NCBI RefSeq assembly: GCF_009711445.1
Contig: NZ_SMMC01000184.1
Span: 611 to 32,799, forward strand
Source of the DNA: Curvivirga aplysinae
GTDB lineage: Bacteria > Pseudomonadota > Alphaproteobacteria > UBA8366 > Aestuariispiraceae
Reading direction: 5' to 3'
Length of the DNA: 32,189 bases
The notes under the pieces were generated by a model. The model made no database searches. It worked only from the letters and a program-made list of their open reading frames with translations, and was not told where the DNA came from. Position 1 is the first letter of the stretch; the number at the start of each line of letters is the position of its first letter. Positions 9,028 through 16,723 of the stretch are shown here, in pieces. The translations under genes and the position numbers were made by a program.

Positions 9028-9233
9028 TTTATGAATTCTCCTGAAATCCGATAATCTTTTAGTTTACGTTTAAATTTGATCTCACGGTAACGAAATGACT
9101 CAAATTTATCCAGTTCAAATTAACCCTTCGATGGCTATCTAATTTTTTATGGGAAAAAATGTTGATGGCTGTTGCCACCTAAGTGAAAATACTCGAATAT
9201 GCTAATAAATAAAAATTATGGCAGGAAATAATA

Positions 9234-9275
9234 ATGCATCGTAAAGGTGCTTCATTTTGGGATAAAAATCTATGA
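9234..9275 (+). CDS. Candidate 13-codon leader peptide overlapping the next start
   Basis: A short ORF, MHRKGASFWDKNL, starts at an ATG preceded by a good AGGA site seven bases upstream. Its TGA stop overlaps the ATG of the next gene (ATGA at 9272-9275). The downstream gene has only a weak ribosome site of its own, so translational coupling is plausible. The alternative is that a frameshift has separated a true N-terminus from the main frame, or that it is chance. Confidence 0.4.
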   Translation: MHRKGASFWDKNL

Positions 9276-10387
9276 ATAGTAAGTCAGGGATCGGTGGCAG
9301 TTTACCTGAAACCTTTGCTGAACGCGGATATTCCGTACCCTTTACAACATCTGTCTTGGAACATTTACGCGTTCGCGTAGGAAGAGAAGGGGGGCTGGAA
9401 GCGTTATTACCCGGGCTTTCCGGTGGCAAAGGAACCTATATTATCCCTTGGTCTGATTTACCCAGTGTGATCTCCATGAGCTTACATGATAGATCATTAT
9501 ATAAAAAGATGAATGAGCTGTCTTCGCATACACCTGATAAAATTCGCCAAGCTGCACTGGAAGTGCAACAAGATGGATATGATGGACCTGATGTAGCTGA
9601 AGCAGCCACTAATGCCATTCAAAAAGATCATGAAATTAGTTTGATGACCAATTTTACTTTGGTTTCAGAAGCTGTTCGACAAGTTGGTGACGGCGTGGAA
9701 TATACGCCCATGGATCTTATCAATGAAGAAAATATGAAGAAAGCACGTGCATCCGTTAAAAACTACGCTGATAAGTTGGGAATGTCGACGCAGGACATGA
9801 TGGATATTTTGACGACTTGGGCGGACACAAGTGCTGCTGTAGGATCACCAGGTGGGGATCACCCAGGATATTTGATGAGAACGGTATCTGATCTTGCGCG
9901 TATGAGCGCGGAAATGTCTGATTGGGCAGAGGAAGAGATGCCGGAAATAGTGGTTTTAGTGCAACAGATTATTGATGCAGCTGAGATGGCAGGAAGATTG
10001 GCCTATGAAGAGATTGAAGGTATGCAGCAGCAAGCTTCCTCCATGTCTACAGTTTTATCCAGTTGGAATATGAATTTGAGGCGCTTGCAAGATTCTGTTG
10101 CTAAAATCGCTAGTATTTTGGATGGCTGGGATCGCGTTACTCAGAAATGGGACCATGTGAAAGAGGGATTCAGACATCAACAACGTGATATGGTCGGTGA
10201 AGCTGTGCAGCATCTGCCGCTGTTACCCGCCGAAGTTTTGAACATGAATCAGCAAGTCATATGGCAGAAAATTACCTCAGAACAAAATCGCCTTCTGACC
10301 GAAAATGGGGCAGTGGATTTTGAAGATTATGACGAGGTCGAGGGTGATATTGAAGAGTTTATGCAGCCGCAATCTGCATGGACTTAA
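9272..10387 (+). CDS. Hypothetical helical protein, first gene of unknown pair
   Basis: I do not recognise this 371-residue protein. It has no signal peptide and no membrane segment, so it should be cytoplasmic. The N-terminus (about 1-70) looks globular, with an FTTSVLEHLRVRV segment, a Gly-rich LPGLSGGKGTY stretch and an IPWSDLPSVISMSLHDR segment. The rest is predicted largely helical, with a possible coiled coil around 230-290, and the C-terminus is acidic (FEDYDEVEGDIEEF). No catalytic motif is evident. The start at 9272 is set by an in-frame stop at 9263-9265 and overlaps the leader ORF stop. The second unknown gene follows after 73 bases on the same strand. Base composition looks like that of the neighbours, so no sign of recent transfer. 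Confidence 0.75.
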   Translation: MNSKSGIGGSLPETFAERGYSVPFTTSVLEHLRVRVGREGGLEALLPGLSGGKGTYIIPWSDLPSVISMSLHDRSLYKKMNELSSHTPDKIRQAALEVQQDGYDGPDVAEAATNAIQKDHEISLMTNFTLVSEAVRQVGDGVEYTPMDLINEENMKKARASVKNYADKLGMSTQDMMDILTTWADTSAAVGSPGGDHPGYLMRTVSDLARMSAEMSDWAEEEMPEIVVLVQQIIDAAEMAGRLAYEEIEGMQQQASSMSTVLSSWNMNLRRLQDSVAKIASILDGWDRVTQKWDHVKEGFRHQQRDMVGEAVQHLPLLPAEVLNMNQQVIWQKITSEQNRLLTENGAVDFEDYDEVEGDIEEFMQPQSAWT

Positions 10388-10460
10388 TTTATATCAATAC
10401 ATGGTATAAGTATTGCATTTATAATCTTATTAATCTTCAAGGTTTAGGGGTATGTGATTG

Positions 10461-11879
10461 ATGGAAATCGGTCAGGATAAAAAAGATGCGCTCAGAGCGT
10501 TTTTGTCTCAGTTAGGTGAAAGCCAGCTTGTCCTGCTTGTCTCCGCTATGGATTATGCACGTAGCCATGGAGCAGAAGATATACCCTACGAATTCATCTT
10601 GTCAGTCTTACGACCAACCCTTTTTAGAATTCGTCCCCCACGTAATGGTACGGCGCAGAGAATTCTATGTAACCCATTCGAAGATTTGTTGATACCGCGT
10701 GATCCGAAGGTAAAGAAAGAAACAATGATTGCCCGCGCCTCGCTGCAACCCGTGTGGGAATGGCTTCAAGCTGAAGGCGGTACAGCATTTCAAGAGATAT
10801 GTAATAAATGTGAAAAGGCATTAACGAAAGAGGACCTCGAAAAACGTTGGGAGGCTCAAGTTAATCTGTGGCAGGCAGCTGTTGAATTAATGCAAAAAGC
10901 GTTGCAAAAAGCAGATGAAAGTGCAGCTAATGCCAATGATCTGTTAAAGAAGCTTGGTGGTTCGACACGCCTAGAGGATATGGAAGAAATGAGCCACGTT
11001 CTTTCTGTGGCCCCAGAACTTGAAACGTTAAAAAAGAAGTTGCCAGTAAAACCAATTTCCAAGTTTTTGGATGGTCATATTACGTCCGTCAAAAATTGTT
11101 ACAATGATACCGCTGATAGTCAGCCGGGTGAAGAAAGCTGGATTATCGTAGCTGCGATGCGACGGTTACTTAAGCAAGCCGATATCCTGAAGGTTGTAAA
11201 AAGTATTAGCCCCGATGGTGATGATTCTATTGTGGCGATTAGTGATCTTGCCAAAGTCGGAGATGTTGTAATTGGTGATTTGGAAGAACTGGTTCAACAG
11301 ATTGATGCAATGGCATCTGAGGGCGGAACGGAAGAAACCTTGCTCGGCTTAATTAAGGAATATGTGAAAACTTTTGAAGCAATTACGATGAATCTAAATA
11401 TTCGTCGTGACGGGGCTTGGGGACAAAGGTTATTTACCACGAGAAAAGTTGTATCGGATGCTTTGACGCGTACAATTTTGGCCCAAGCGCCAGAAAAACT
11501 GAAAACAGCGTTGAAACAACGTAGTGTGAAAGCTGGGCGTACTAAGCGAACTATTAGTGACTTACGCGCGGATTTAGATCCAGAAGCATATCGCATGGCG
11601 CGAAGCGCTGCGCGTTCTATGAAAGAGAGCCTTCGCATAGCTGATAAAATCGGAATGATGAGTAATGCACGTTCTGTGGCGAATGGAATGGTTGATCAAT
11701 TAGAAAAGTTTTCAGATCAATTGTTAGAAGATATTCATACAGTACCAGCAGATTATAAAAAACGTGCACGTGATCATGTGATTATGATTGCCCATCTTAT
11801 GGAATTTCTTGTTGATTCGGAACAAGCGGACTTCTTTTTGCGGCGGGCGATGCGTCGAATTGATGAATCAGAAGGTTAG
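10461..11879 (+). CDS. Hypothetical helical protein, second gene of unknown pair
   Basis: An unrecognised 472-residue protein without signal peptide or membrane segments. The first 110 residues look like a globular domain (SQLVLLVSAMDYARSHG, TLFRIRPPRNGTAQRILC, NPFEDLLIPRD, SLQPVWEWLQ). The remainder is a series of amphipathic helices rich in Lys, Glu and Ala, including a basic KAGRTKRTISDLRADLD linker and ending in FFLRRAMRRIDE. I chose ATG 10461 over the adjacent TTG at 10458; AGGGGT lies about 9 bases upstream. With the gene before it, it forms a probable two-gene unit between the GST gene and fabD. No enzyme motif is visible; a structural, scaffold or regulatory role would fit, but this is speculation. 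Confidence 0.75.
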   Translation: MEIGQDKKDALRAFLSQLGESQLVLLVSAMDYARSHGAEDIPYEFILSVLRPTLFRIRPPRNGTAQRILCNPFEDLLIPRDPKVKKETMIARASLQPVWEWLQAEGGTAFQEICNKCEKALTKEDLEKRWEAQVNLWQAAVELMQKALQKADESAANANDLLKKLGGSTRLEDMEEMSHVLSVAPELETLKKKLPVKPISKFLDGHITSVKNCYNDTADSQPGEESWIIVAAMRRLLKQADILKVVKSISPDGDDSIVAISDLAKVGDVVIGDLEELVQQIDAMASEGGTEETLLGLIKEYVKTFEAITMNLNIRRDGAWGQRLFTTRKVVSDALTRTILAQAPEKLKTALKQRSVKAGRTKRTISDLRADLDPEAYRMARSAARSMKESLRIADKIGMMSNARSVANGMVDQLEKFSDQLLEDIHTVPADYKKRARDHVIMIAHLMEFLVDSEQADFFLRRAMRRIDESEG

Positions 11880-12055
11880 GAAACGCAGTTTTCTTGTTGC
11901 AAATACAGATAACCTCATTAATCCCTCAGAAATCTTGACTTTTCGATTGCCACATGGTCCTTTCGGGATAGATTTGCCTGTCACTTTGTCAGGTGCTGAT
12001 AGCAATTAATACACGTTATCTGAATAATAAATTTACCATTAAAGGATTTCTATAG

Positions 12056-12997
12056 ATGACATCTGCATTTGTATTTCCCGGTCAGGGATCTCAAGCGGTC
12101 GGAATGGGTAAAGAGCTTGCAGACGCTTTCCCGGCAGCACGTGAAGTTTTCCAAGAAGTTGATGAGGCTTTGGAACAAAATCTTTCTCGTTTGATGTGGG
12201 AAGGCCCAGGAGAAGATCTAACTCTAACTGAAAATGCACAACCTGCATTGATGTCGGTAAGTCTCGCTGTTTTGCGGGTTTTGGAAAGTGAAAGTGGTAA
12301 ATCTCTTTCAGATATGTGTGCTTTGGTGGCAGGACATTCTTTGGGTGAATATTCTGCGTTAGCAGCTGCGCGTTCTTTAACAATCAGTGATGCCGCAAAA
12401 TTGTTGAAACTTCGTGGACAATCCATGCAAGAAGCAGTGCCTGTCGGTGAAGGTGCCATGGCAGCGGTCTTAGGTCTCGATCTGGACGCAGCAGAAGCGG
12501 TTGCTGCTGAAGCCGCACAAGGTGAAATATGCACTGCGGCAAATGATAATGCACCTGGCCAAGTAGTTCTCAGTGGTGCGAAAGCTGCGATTGAACGTGC
12601 TTTGGTTATTGCTAAGGAAAAAGGTGCAAAACGTGCTGTTCTACTACCTGTATCTGCACCTTTCCATTGTGCAATGATGCAACCTGCCGCAGACAAGATG
12701 GCGGAAGCATTGGCTTCTGCAGATATTCAAGCGCCTTCTGTGCCGTTAGTTGCAAATGTCGTTGCGGAAAAAATCATTGATCCGTCTCGTATCCGCGATT
12801 TGCTTGTGGAGCAGGTTTGTGGACGTGTCCGTTGGCGTGAATCTGTATCTTATATGAAAAATCAAGGCGTTGAGCAGTTGGTAGAAGTTGGAGCTGGTAA
12901 AGTTCTAAGTGGACTTGTTCGCCGTATTGAGCGTGATATGACAGGTGTGAATGTTGGAACACCTGCTGACGTTGAAGCATTTTTAAATAGTCTTTAA
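12056..12997 (+). CDS. fabD: Malonyl-CoA:ACP transacylase
   Basis: Moves the malonyl group from CoA to the phosphopantetheine arm of ACP, supplying the extender unit for type II fatty-acid synthesis. The 313-residue protein opens with the family pattern FVFPGQGSQAVGMG, carries the nucleophile in GHSLGEYSA (Ser95), and the catalytic histidine in VSAPFHCAMM (His205). The NDNAPGQVVLSG segment is also typical. AAGGA precedes the ATG. It is the first of a fabD-fabG-acpP set in one direction and lies 176 bases after the unknown pair, so it probably has its own promoter in that gap, though I could not assign one with confidence. Confidence 0.97.
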   Translation: MTSAFVFPGQGSQAVGMGKELADAFPAAREVFQEVDEALEQNLSRLMWEGPGEDLTLTENAQPALMSVSLAVLRVLESESGKSLSDMCALVAGHSLGEYSALAAARSLTISDAAKLLKLRGQSMQEAVPVGEGAMAAVLGLDLDAAEAVAAEAAQGEICTAANDNAPGQVVLSGAKAAIERALVIAKEKGAKRAVLLPVSAPFHCAMMQPAADKMAEALASADIQAPSVPLVANVVAEKIIDPSRIRDLLVEQVCGRVRWRESVSYMKNQGVEQLVEVGAGKVLSGLVRRIERDMTGVNVGTPADVEAFLNSL

Positions 12998-13037
12998 TTT
13001 GTGATTAATTTTGAACCTTAAGAATAGGGGAAAGAAT

Positions 13038-13775
13038 ATGTTTAATTTAACTGGTAAATGTGCCCTTGTAACAGGTGCGTCCGGTGGTATTGGTAATTCC
13101 ATCGCCAAAGCTCTTCATGCACAGGGAGCTACCGTTGCCTTGTCTGGTACACGCGTAGAGCCTTTGGAAGCATTGAAAGCTGAGCTGGGTGAACGCGCTT
13201 TTGTGACACCTGCTAATTTGTCCGATATGGAATCTGTTGTGCAATTGGCAAAAGATGCAGAAGAAGCAATGGGGGCTATCGATATCTTGGTAAATAATGC
13301 TGGTTTAACTCGTGATAATCTTGCAATGCGCCTTAAAGATGAAGATTGGGATTCTGTATTGGATGTGAACTTGAAAGCCGCTTTCAAGTTATCTCAAGCT
13401 TGTCTTCGTGGCATGATGAAACGCCGTTTTGGCCGAATCATTGGTATTACTTCTATCGTTGGCGTAACAGGTAATCCGGGCCAAACAAACTATGCGGCAT
13501 CAAAAGCTGGTATGATTGGTATGTCAAAATCTTTGGCACAAGAGGTTGCAACACGGGGAATCACTGTAAACTGCGTCGCACCTGGTTTTATTGCCACACC
13601 AATGACTGATGCGTTGAATGAAGACCAACAAGCGAAGATTAATGCGCAGATCCCTGCAGGCCGCATGGGCACTGTAGATGAAATTGCATCTTCCGTTGTA
13701 TATCTTGCTTCTGAAGAAGCTGCATATATGACTGGTCAAACATTGCATGTTAATGGTGGCATGGCGATGATCTAG
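13038..13775 (+). CDS. fabG: 3-oxoacyl-[ACP] reductase
   Basis: NADPH-dependent reduction of beta-ketoacyl-ACP in fatty-acid elongation. The 245-residue SDR has the cofactor motif TGASGGIG (12-19), NNAG (87-90), Asn111 and the catalytic Ser139, Tyr152 and Lys156 (YAASK), plus the closing HVNGGMAMI typical of FabG. I chose ATG 13038, which follows AGGGGA closely; an upstream TTG at 13011 would add nine residues that do not fit the family start. It follows fabD by 40 bases and precedes acpP by 184 bases. Confidence 0.97.
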   Translation: MFNLTGKCALVTGASGGIGNSIAKALHAQGATVALSGTRVEPLEALKAELGERAFVTPANLSDMESVVQLAKDAEEAMGAIDILVNNAGLTRDNLAMRLKDEDWDSVLDVNLKAAFKLSQACLRGMMKRRFGRIIGITSIVGVTGNPGQTNYAASKAGMIGMSKSLAQEVATRGITVNCVAPGFIATPMTDALNEDQQAKINAQIPAGRMGTVDEIASSVVYLASEEAAYMTGQTLHVNGGMAMI

Positions 13776-13784
13776 GTATTAGGT

Positions 13785-13835
13785 GATCGAAGCTGGTTGA
13801 ATTTTTTTGCCTTTAAGGTCTGGTCAGTTTCGATC
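13785..13835 (+). promoter_or_regulatory. Stem-loop in the fabG-acpP spacer
   Basis: GATCGAAGCTG (13785-13795) can pair with CAGTTTCGATC (13825-13835), 11 bp with one G-T pair, around a 29-base loop that includes a run of seven T's. It lies just after the fabG stop and well before acpP. It might be an RNA processing, attenuation or 3'-end stabilising element; it lacks a terminal T-tract, so it is not a standard terminator. Confidence 0.4.
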
Positions 13836-13959
13836 TTCTATGCTAAACACCCGCGCTGTCGACTGCAGTTTCATGAATTTGAAACATTGTAAGGCAGACG
13901 GAATTAATTTTATCACCTTGGGATTTTGCCCAAACTATAGAAGAGTAAGGATTAGGTTC

Positions 13960-14196
13960 ATGAGCGACGTTGCAGAACGCGTAAAGAAAATCGTAGTTGA
14001 TCACTTGGGCGCAGATGAAGCCAAGGTTACAGAAGCTGCTAGCTTCATCGACGACTTGGGTGCAGACAGCTTGGACACAGTTGAATTGGTAATGGCTTTC
14101 GAAGAAGAATTCGGTTGCGAGATTCCTGATGATGCTGCTGAGAACATCCAGACAGTTGGTGATGCAGTTAAATTCATCTCCGAAAACCAAGGTTAA
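13960..14196 (+). CDS. acpP: Acyl carrier protein
   Basis: Small acidic carrier that holds growing acyl chains on a 4'-phosphopantetheine arm. The 78-residue protein carries the attachment serine in [19 protein letters not shown] (Ser37) and ends in the usual [16 protein letters not shown] segment. The frame is open further upstream to 13807, but [12 protein letters not shown] is the standard ACP start, preceded by TAAGGA. A 184-base spacer with two potential hairpins separates it from fabG, and a strong terminator follows, which suits the separately tuned, high expression usual for acpP. Confidence 0.97.
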   Translation: MSDVAERVKKIVVDHLGADEAKVTEAASFIDDLGADSLDTVELVMAFEEEFGCEIPDDAAENIQTVGDAVKFISENQG

Positions 14197-14224
14197 TTTT
14201 ACCTAATCGTTTTCGATACTGTTT

Positions 14225-14267
14225 AAACGGCGCGTCGGTGAAAACCTTGACGCGCCGTTTCAGTTTT
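14225..14267 (+). terminator. Rho-independent terminator after acpP
   Basis: A perfect 12-bp stem, AAACGGCGCGTC (14225-14236) with GACGCGCCGTTT (14249-14260), closes a 12-base loop and is followed by CAGTTTT. It begins 29 bases after the acpP stop. Confidence 0.88.
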
Positions 14268-14276
14268 CTAAATATA

Positions 14277-14346
14277 TTTTTGTGATGTAATACGATGTTA
14301 TTGGCAGATTTGATTCTAGACAGGAATCAGGTCAATATCACAAAAA
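14277..14346 (+). promoter_or_regulatory. Nested inverted repeats upstream of fabF
   Basis: TTTTTGTGAT (14277-14286) is mirrored exactly by ATCACAAAAA (14337-14346). Inside it TGATTC (14311-14316) is mirrored by GAATCA (14324-14329). A TATACT element follows at 14369-14374, without a convincing -35. Together these may form the fabF promoter/operator region or a structured element; this is only suggested by the symmetry. Confidence 0.35.
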
Positions 14347-14445
14347 TTTCATCAAGAAGGGCGGTTTCTATACTTTTCCCTTTAAGATGATTATTCTATA
14401 AAATCATGTTTCAGACTATTTAAAGATCAATAAAGTGAAGCGAAA

Positions 14446-15708
14446 ATGAAAAGACGCGTTGTTGTAACTGGATTAGGGATTGTTTCTCCGCTTGGCAGTG
14501 GTATCGATCATGTATGGAATTCTATTACCAATGGTAAGTCAGGCTTACGTAAAGTAGAACATATGGACCTCTCTGACATGCCATGTCAGATCGCAGGCGT
14601 AGTTCCACGTGGTGATGGCAGTAACGGCACATTTGATGTTGATTCTTTTGTTGATAAAAAAGAACAACGCAAGATGGATACATTCATCACTTTTGGTATG
14701 GCTGCGGGAATTCAAGCCGTGCAAGATTCTGGATGGATGCCAACAGAGGAAGAAGAACTTAATCGTACAGGTGTTATGATTGGTTCTGGTATTGGTGGGT
14801 TACCTGGCATAGCGGATGGTACAACTTTATTGAATGAACGTGGCCCGCGTCGCATTAGTCCGTTTTTTATTCCGGCAAATTTGATCAACTTGGTTAGTGG
14901 TTATTTGTCTATCAAATACGGTTTCCGTGGTCCGAACCATTCTGTGGTGACAGCTTGTGCAACAGGTACACATGCGATTGGTGATGCATCTCGTATGATC
15001 GAATATGGCGATGCGGATGTAATGATTGCGGGTGGTGCTGAATCTGCGATCAGCCGTATTGGTATTGCCGGTTTCGCTTCTGCACGTGCATTGTCAACAA
15101 GTTATAATGATTCCCCTGAGGAAGGGTCTCGTCCTTGGGACCAAGGCCGTGATGGCTTTGTGATGGGTGAAGGCGCTGGTGTGGTAGTTCTGGAAGAATA
15201 CGAACATGCCAAAGCACGTGGTGCAAAAATTTATGGTGAAGTACTTGGTTATGGCATGTCTGGCGACGCTTATCATGTAACTGCACCTGCATCTGATGGT
15301 AACGGTGGTTATCGTGCAATGGAAGCGGCACTTCGTAATGCTGGTAAAAACGCAGACAGCATCGATTACATCAATGCACATGGCACATCTACACCACTAG
15401 GCGATGAAATTGAACATGGTGCAGTGAAACGCTTACTTGGTGATCATGCTATGAATGCAGCCATGTCTTCTACCAAATCTTCTATTGGTCACTTATTAGG
15501 CGCAGCTGGTGCGGTTGAAGCGATCTTTGCCCTAAAAGCAATTGAAACTGGTGTTTGCCCACCGACATTGAACTTGCATAACCCATCAGAAGGTTGCGAC
15601 ATGAATCTTGTGCCACATACAGCACAAGAACGTGATGTGAATGTAGCCATTTCTAACAGCTTCGGTTTTGGTGGCACAAACGCATCTCTTGTCATGGGTA
15701 AAGTATAA
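14446..15708 (+). CDS. fabF: 3-oxoacyl-[ACP] synthase II
   Basis: Condenses malonyl-ACP with acyl-ACP in chain elongation (KAS II). The 420-residue protein has the thiolase-fold Cys-His-His triad: Cys171 in VVTACATGTHAIGD, His312 in NAHGTSTPLGD and His349 in SSIGHLLGAAGAVEA, with the C-terminal NSFGFGGTNASLV. AAGTGAAG precedes the ATG. It is separated from acpP by a terminator and a 250-base spacer, so it has its own promoter. mltG follows within about 25 bases, suggesting co-transcription. Confidence 0.97.
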   Translation: MKRRVVVTGLGIVSPLGSGIDHVWNSITNGKSGLRKVEHMDLSDMPCQIAGVVPRGDGSNGTFDVDSFVDKKEQRKMDTFITFGMAAGIQAVQDSGWMPTEEEELNRTGVMIGSGIGGLPGIADGTTLLNERGPRRISPFFIPANLINLVSGYLSIKYGFRGPNHSVVTACATGTHAIGDASRMIEYGDADVMIAGGAESAISRIGIAGFASARALSTSYNDSPEEGSRPWDQGRDGFVMGEGAGVVVLEEYEHAKARGAKIYGEVLGYGMSGDAYHVTAPASDGNGGYRAMEAALRNAGKNADSIDYINAHGTSTPLGDEIEHGAVKRLLGDHAMNAAMSSTKSSIGHLLGAAGAVEAIFALKAIETGVCPPTLNLHNPSEGCDMNLVPHTAQERDVNVAISNSFGFGGTNASLVMGKV

Positions 15709-15731
15709 GTTCGTTTGTGGATCGAGTTTTT

Positions 15732-16721
15732 ATGAAGAAGAAACTTCTGATCCTTTTAACTATCTTGTTAGGCGCTGTCGGGCTTGGGCTCGGTGGCGTC
15801 TATCTTTATGTGGATACAAAAATTCATGAAGTTGGTCCGTTGGCCGAAGACGTGACCGTTGTTGTGCCACGTGGACAAGGCGTTCGCGCTATTGGGCGGG
15901 CATTACAAGAAGCAAACGTGATCCATGACGAAAGATATTTTACCTTACAGGCTCGTCTTAGTGGCGCTCATAAGCTTTTAAAGGCTGGGGAGTATAAGTT
16001 TGTGCCCGGGATGAATATTCCTGAAATCCTGGCACATTTAAGCAGTAATGATACGGTTGTCAGATCAATTACAATCCCGGAAGGGCTTACGAGTCGGGAA
16101 ATTGTTGATCTTTTATATGCTGAAGAGGCGCTTCAAGGTGATGTATCAGACATGCCAGAGCAGGGAAGTGTGCTACCTGAAACATACCACTATAATTTAG
16201 GGGATACACGTGAAGATATTCTAGGACGCATGAGAGTGTCTTTAGACCAATCTCGTGCAAAATTGATGCAATCTGCTCGCCTTCAAGAGCTACCATATAA
16301 AACATGGGAAGAGGTTTTGACGCTCGCTTCTATTGTTGAAAAAGAAACTGCTGTTGGTGCTGAACGCCCGCAAGTGGCGTCCGTCTTTGTTAATCGCCTT
16401 AAGAAGGGGATGCGGTTACAATCTGATCCGACAGTTATTTATGCTCTGACGGATGGCTTGAAACCGTTAGGACGTAGTTTAACACGTCAGGATTGGAAGG
16501 TGAACCATCCTTATAATACATATGTTGTTAAGGGATTACCCCCTGGTCCGATTGGAAACCCTGGTTTAGATTCGATTAAGGCAGTTTTGAACCCGTTACA
16601 AACGGATTATTTATACTTTGTTGCGGATGGATCTGGTGGCCATGCTTTTGCAAAAACCTTGAAAGAGCATAATCGGAATGTTGCTGCATGGCGGAAATTC
16701 AAAAAACAGCAACAGAATTAA
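15732..16721 (+). CDS. mltG: Endolytic murein transglycosylase MltG
   Basis: Inner-membrane lytic transglycosylase that cuts nascent glycan strands and so sets their length. The 329-residue product has a single N-terminal membrane anchor (about 4-26), a LysM-like segment (VVVPRGQGVRAIGRALQEAN), and the YceG/MltG catalytic region with TLASIVEKET (catalytic Glu203) and the conserved RLQSDPTVIYAL and PYNTYVVKGLPPGPIGNPG. I prefer ATG 15732, which places Met-Lys-Lys-Lys directly before the anchor; GTG 15717 would add five residues. Neither has a strong ribosome site, which fits coupling to fabF. It ends two bases from the stop of the converging SDR gene. Confidence 0.95.
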   Translation: MKKKLLILLTILLGAVGLGLGGVYLYVDTKIHEVGPLAEDVTVVVPRGQGVRAIGRALQEANVIHDERYFTLQARLSGAHKLLKAGEYKFVPGMNIPEILAHLSSNDTVVRSITIPEGLTSREIVDLLYAEEALQGDVSDMPEQGSVLPETYHYNLGDTREDILGRMRVSLDQSRAKLMQSARLQELPYKTWEEVLTLASIVEKETAVGAERPQVASVFVNRLKKGMRLQSDPTVIYALTDGLKPLGRSLTRQDWKVNHPYNTYVVKGLPPGPIGNPGLDSIKAVLNPLQTDYLYFVADGSGGHAFAKTLKEHNRNVAAWRKFKKQQQN

Positions 16722-16723
16722 AG

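Noticed and set aside
11788-12009. Plus-strand ORF of 73 residues running past the end of the second unknown gene
   Set aside because: Most of it overlaps the 472-residue gene in another frame, it has no clear ribosome site, and the part in the spacer resembles no known peptide.
12091-12696. Minus-strand ORF of 201 residues inside fabD
   Set aside because: It mirrors fabD codons (Ala/Ser rich) and matches no family; fabD on the plus strand has all catalytic motifs.
13807-13959. Longer N-terminus for the acyl carrier protein
   Set aside because: ACPs start near [10 protein letters not shown]; the upstream open frame has no family similarity and the ribosome site lies at the ATG 13960.
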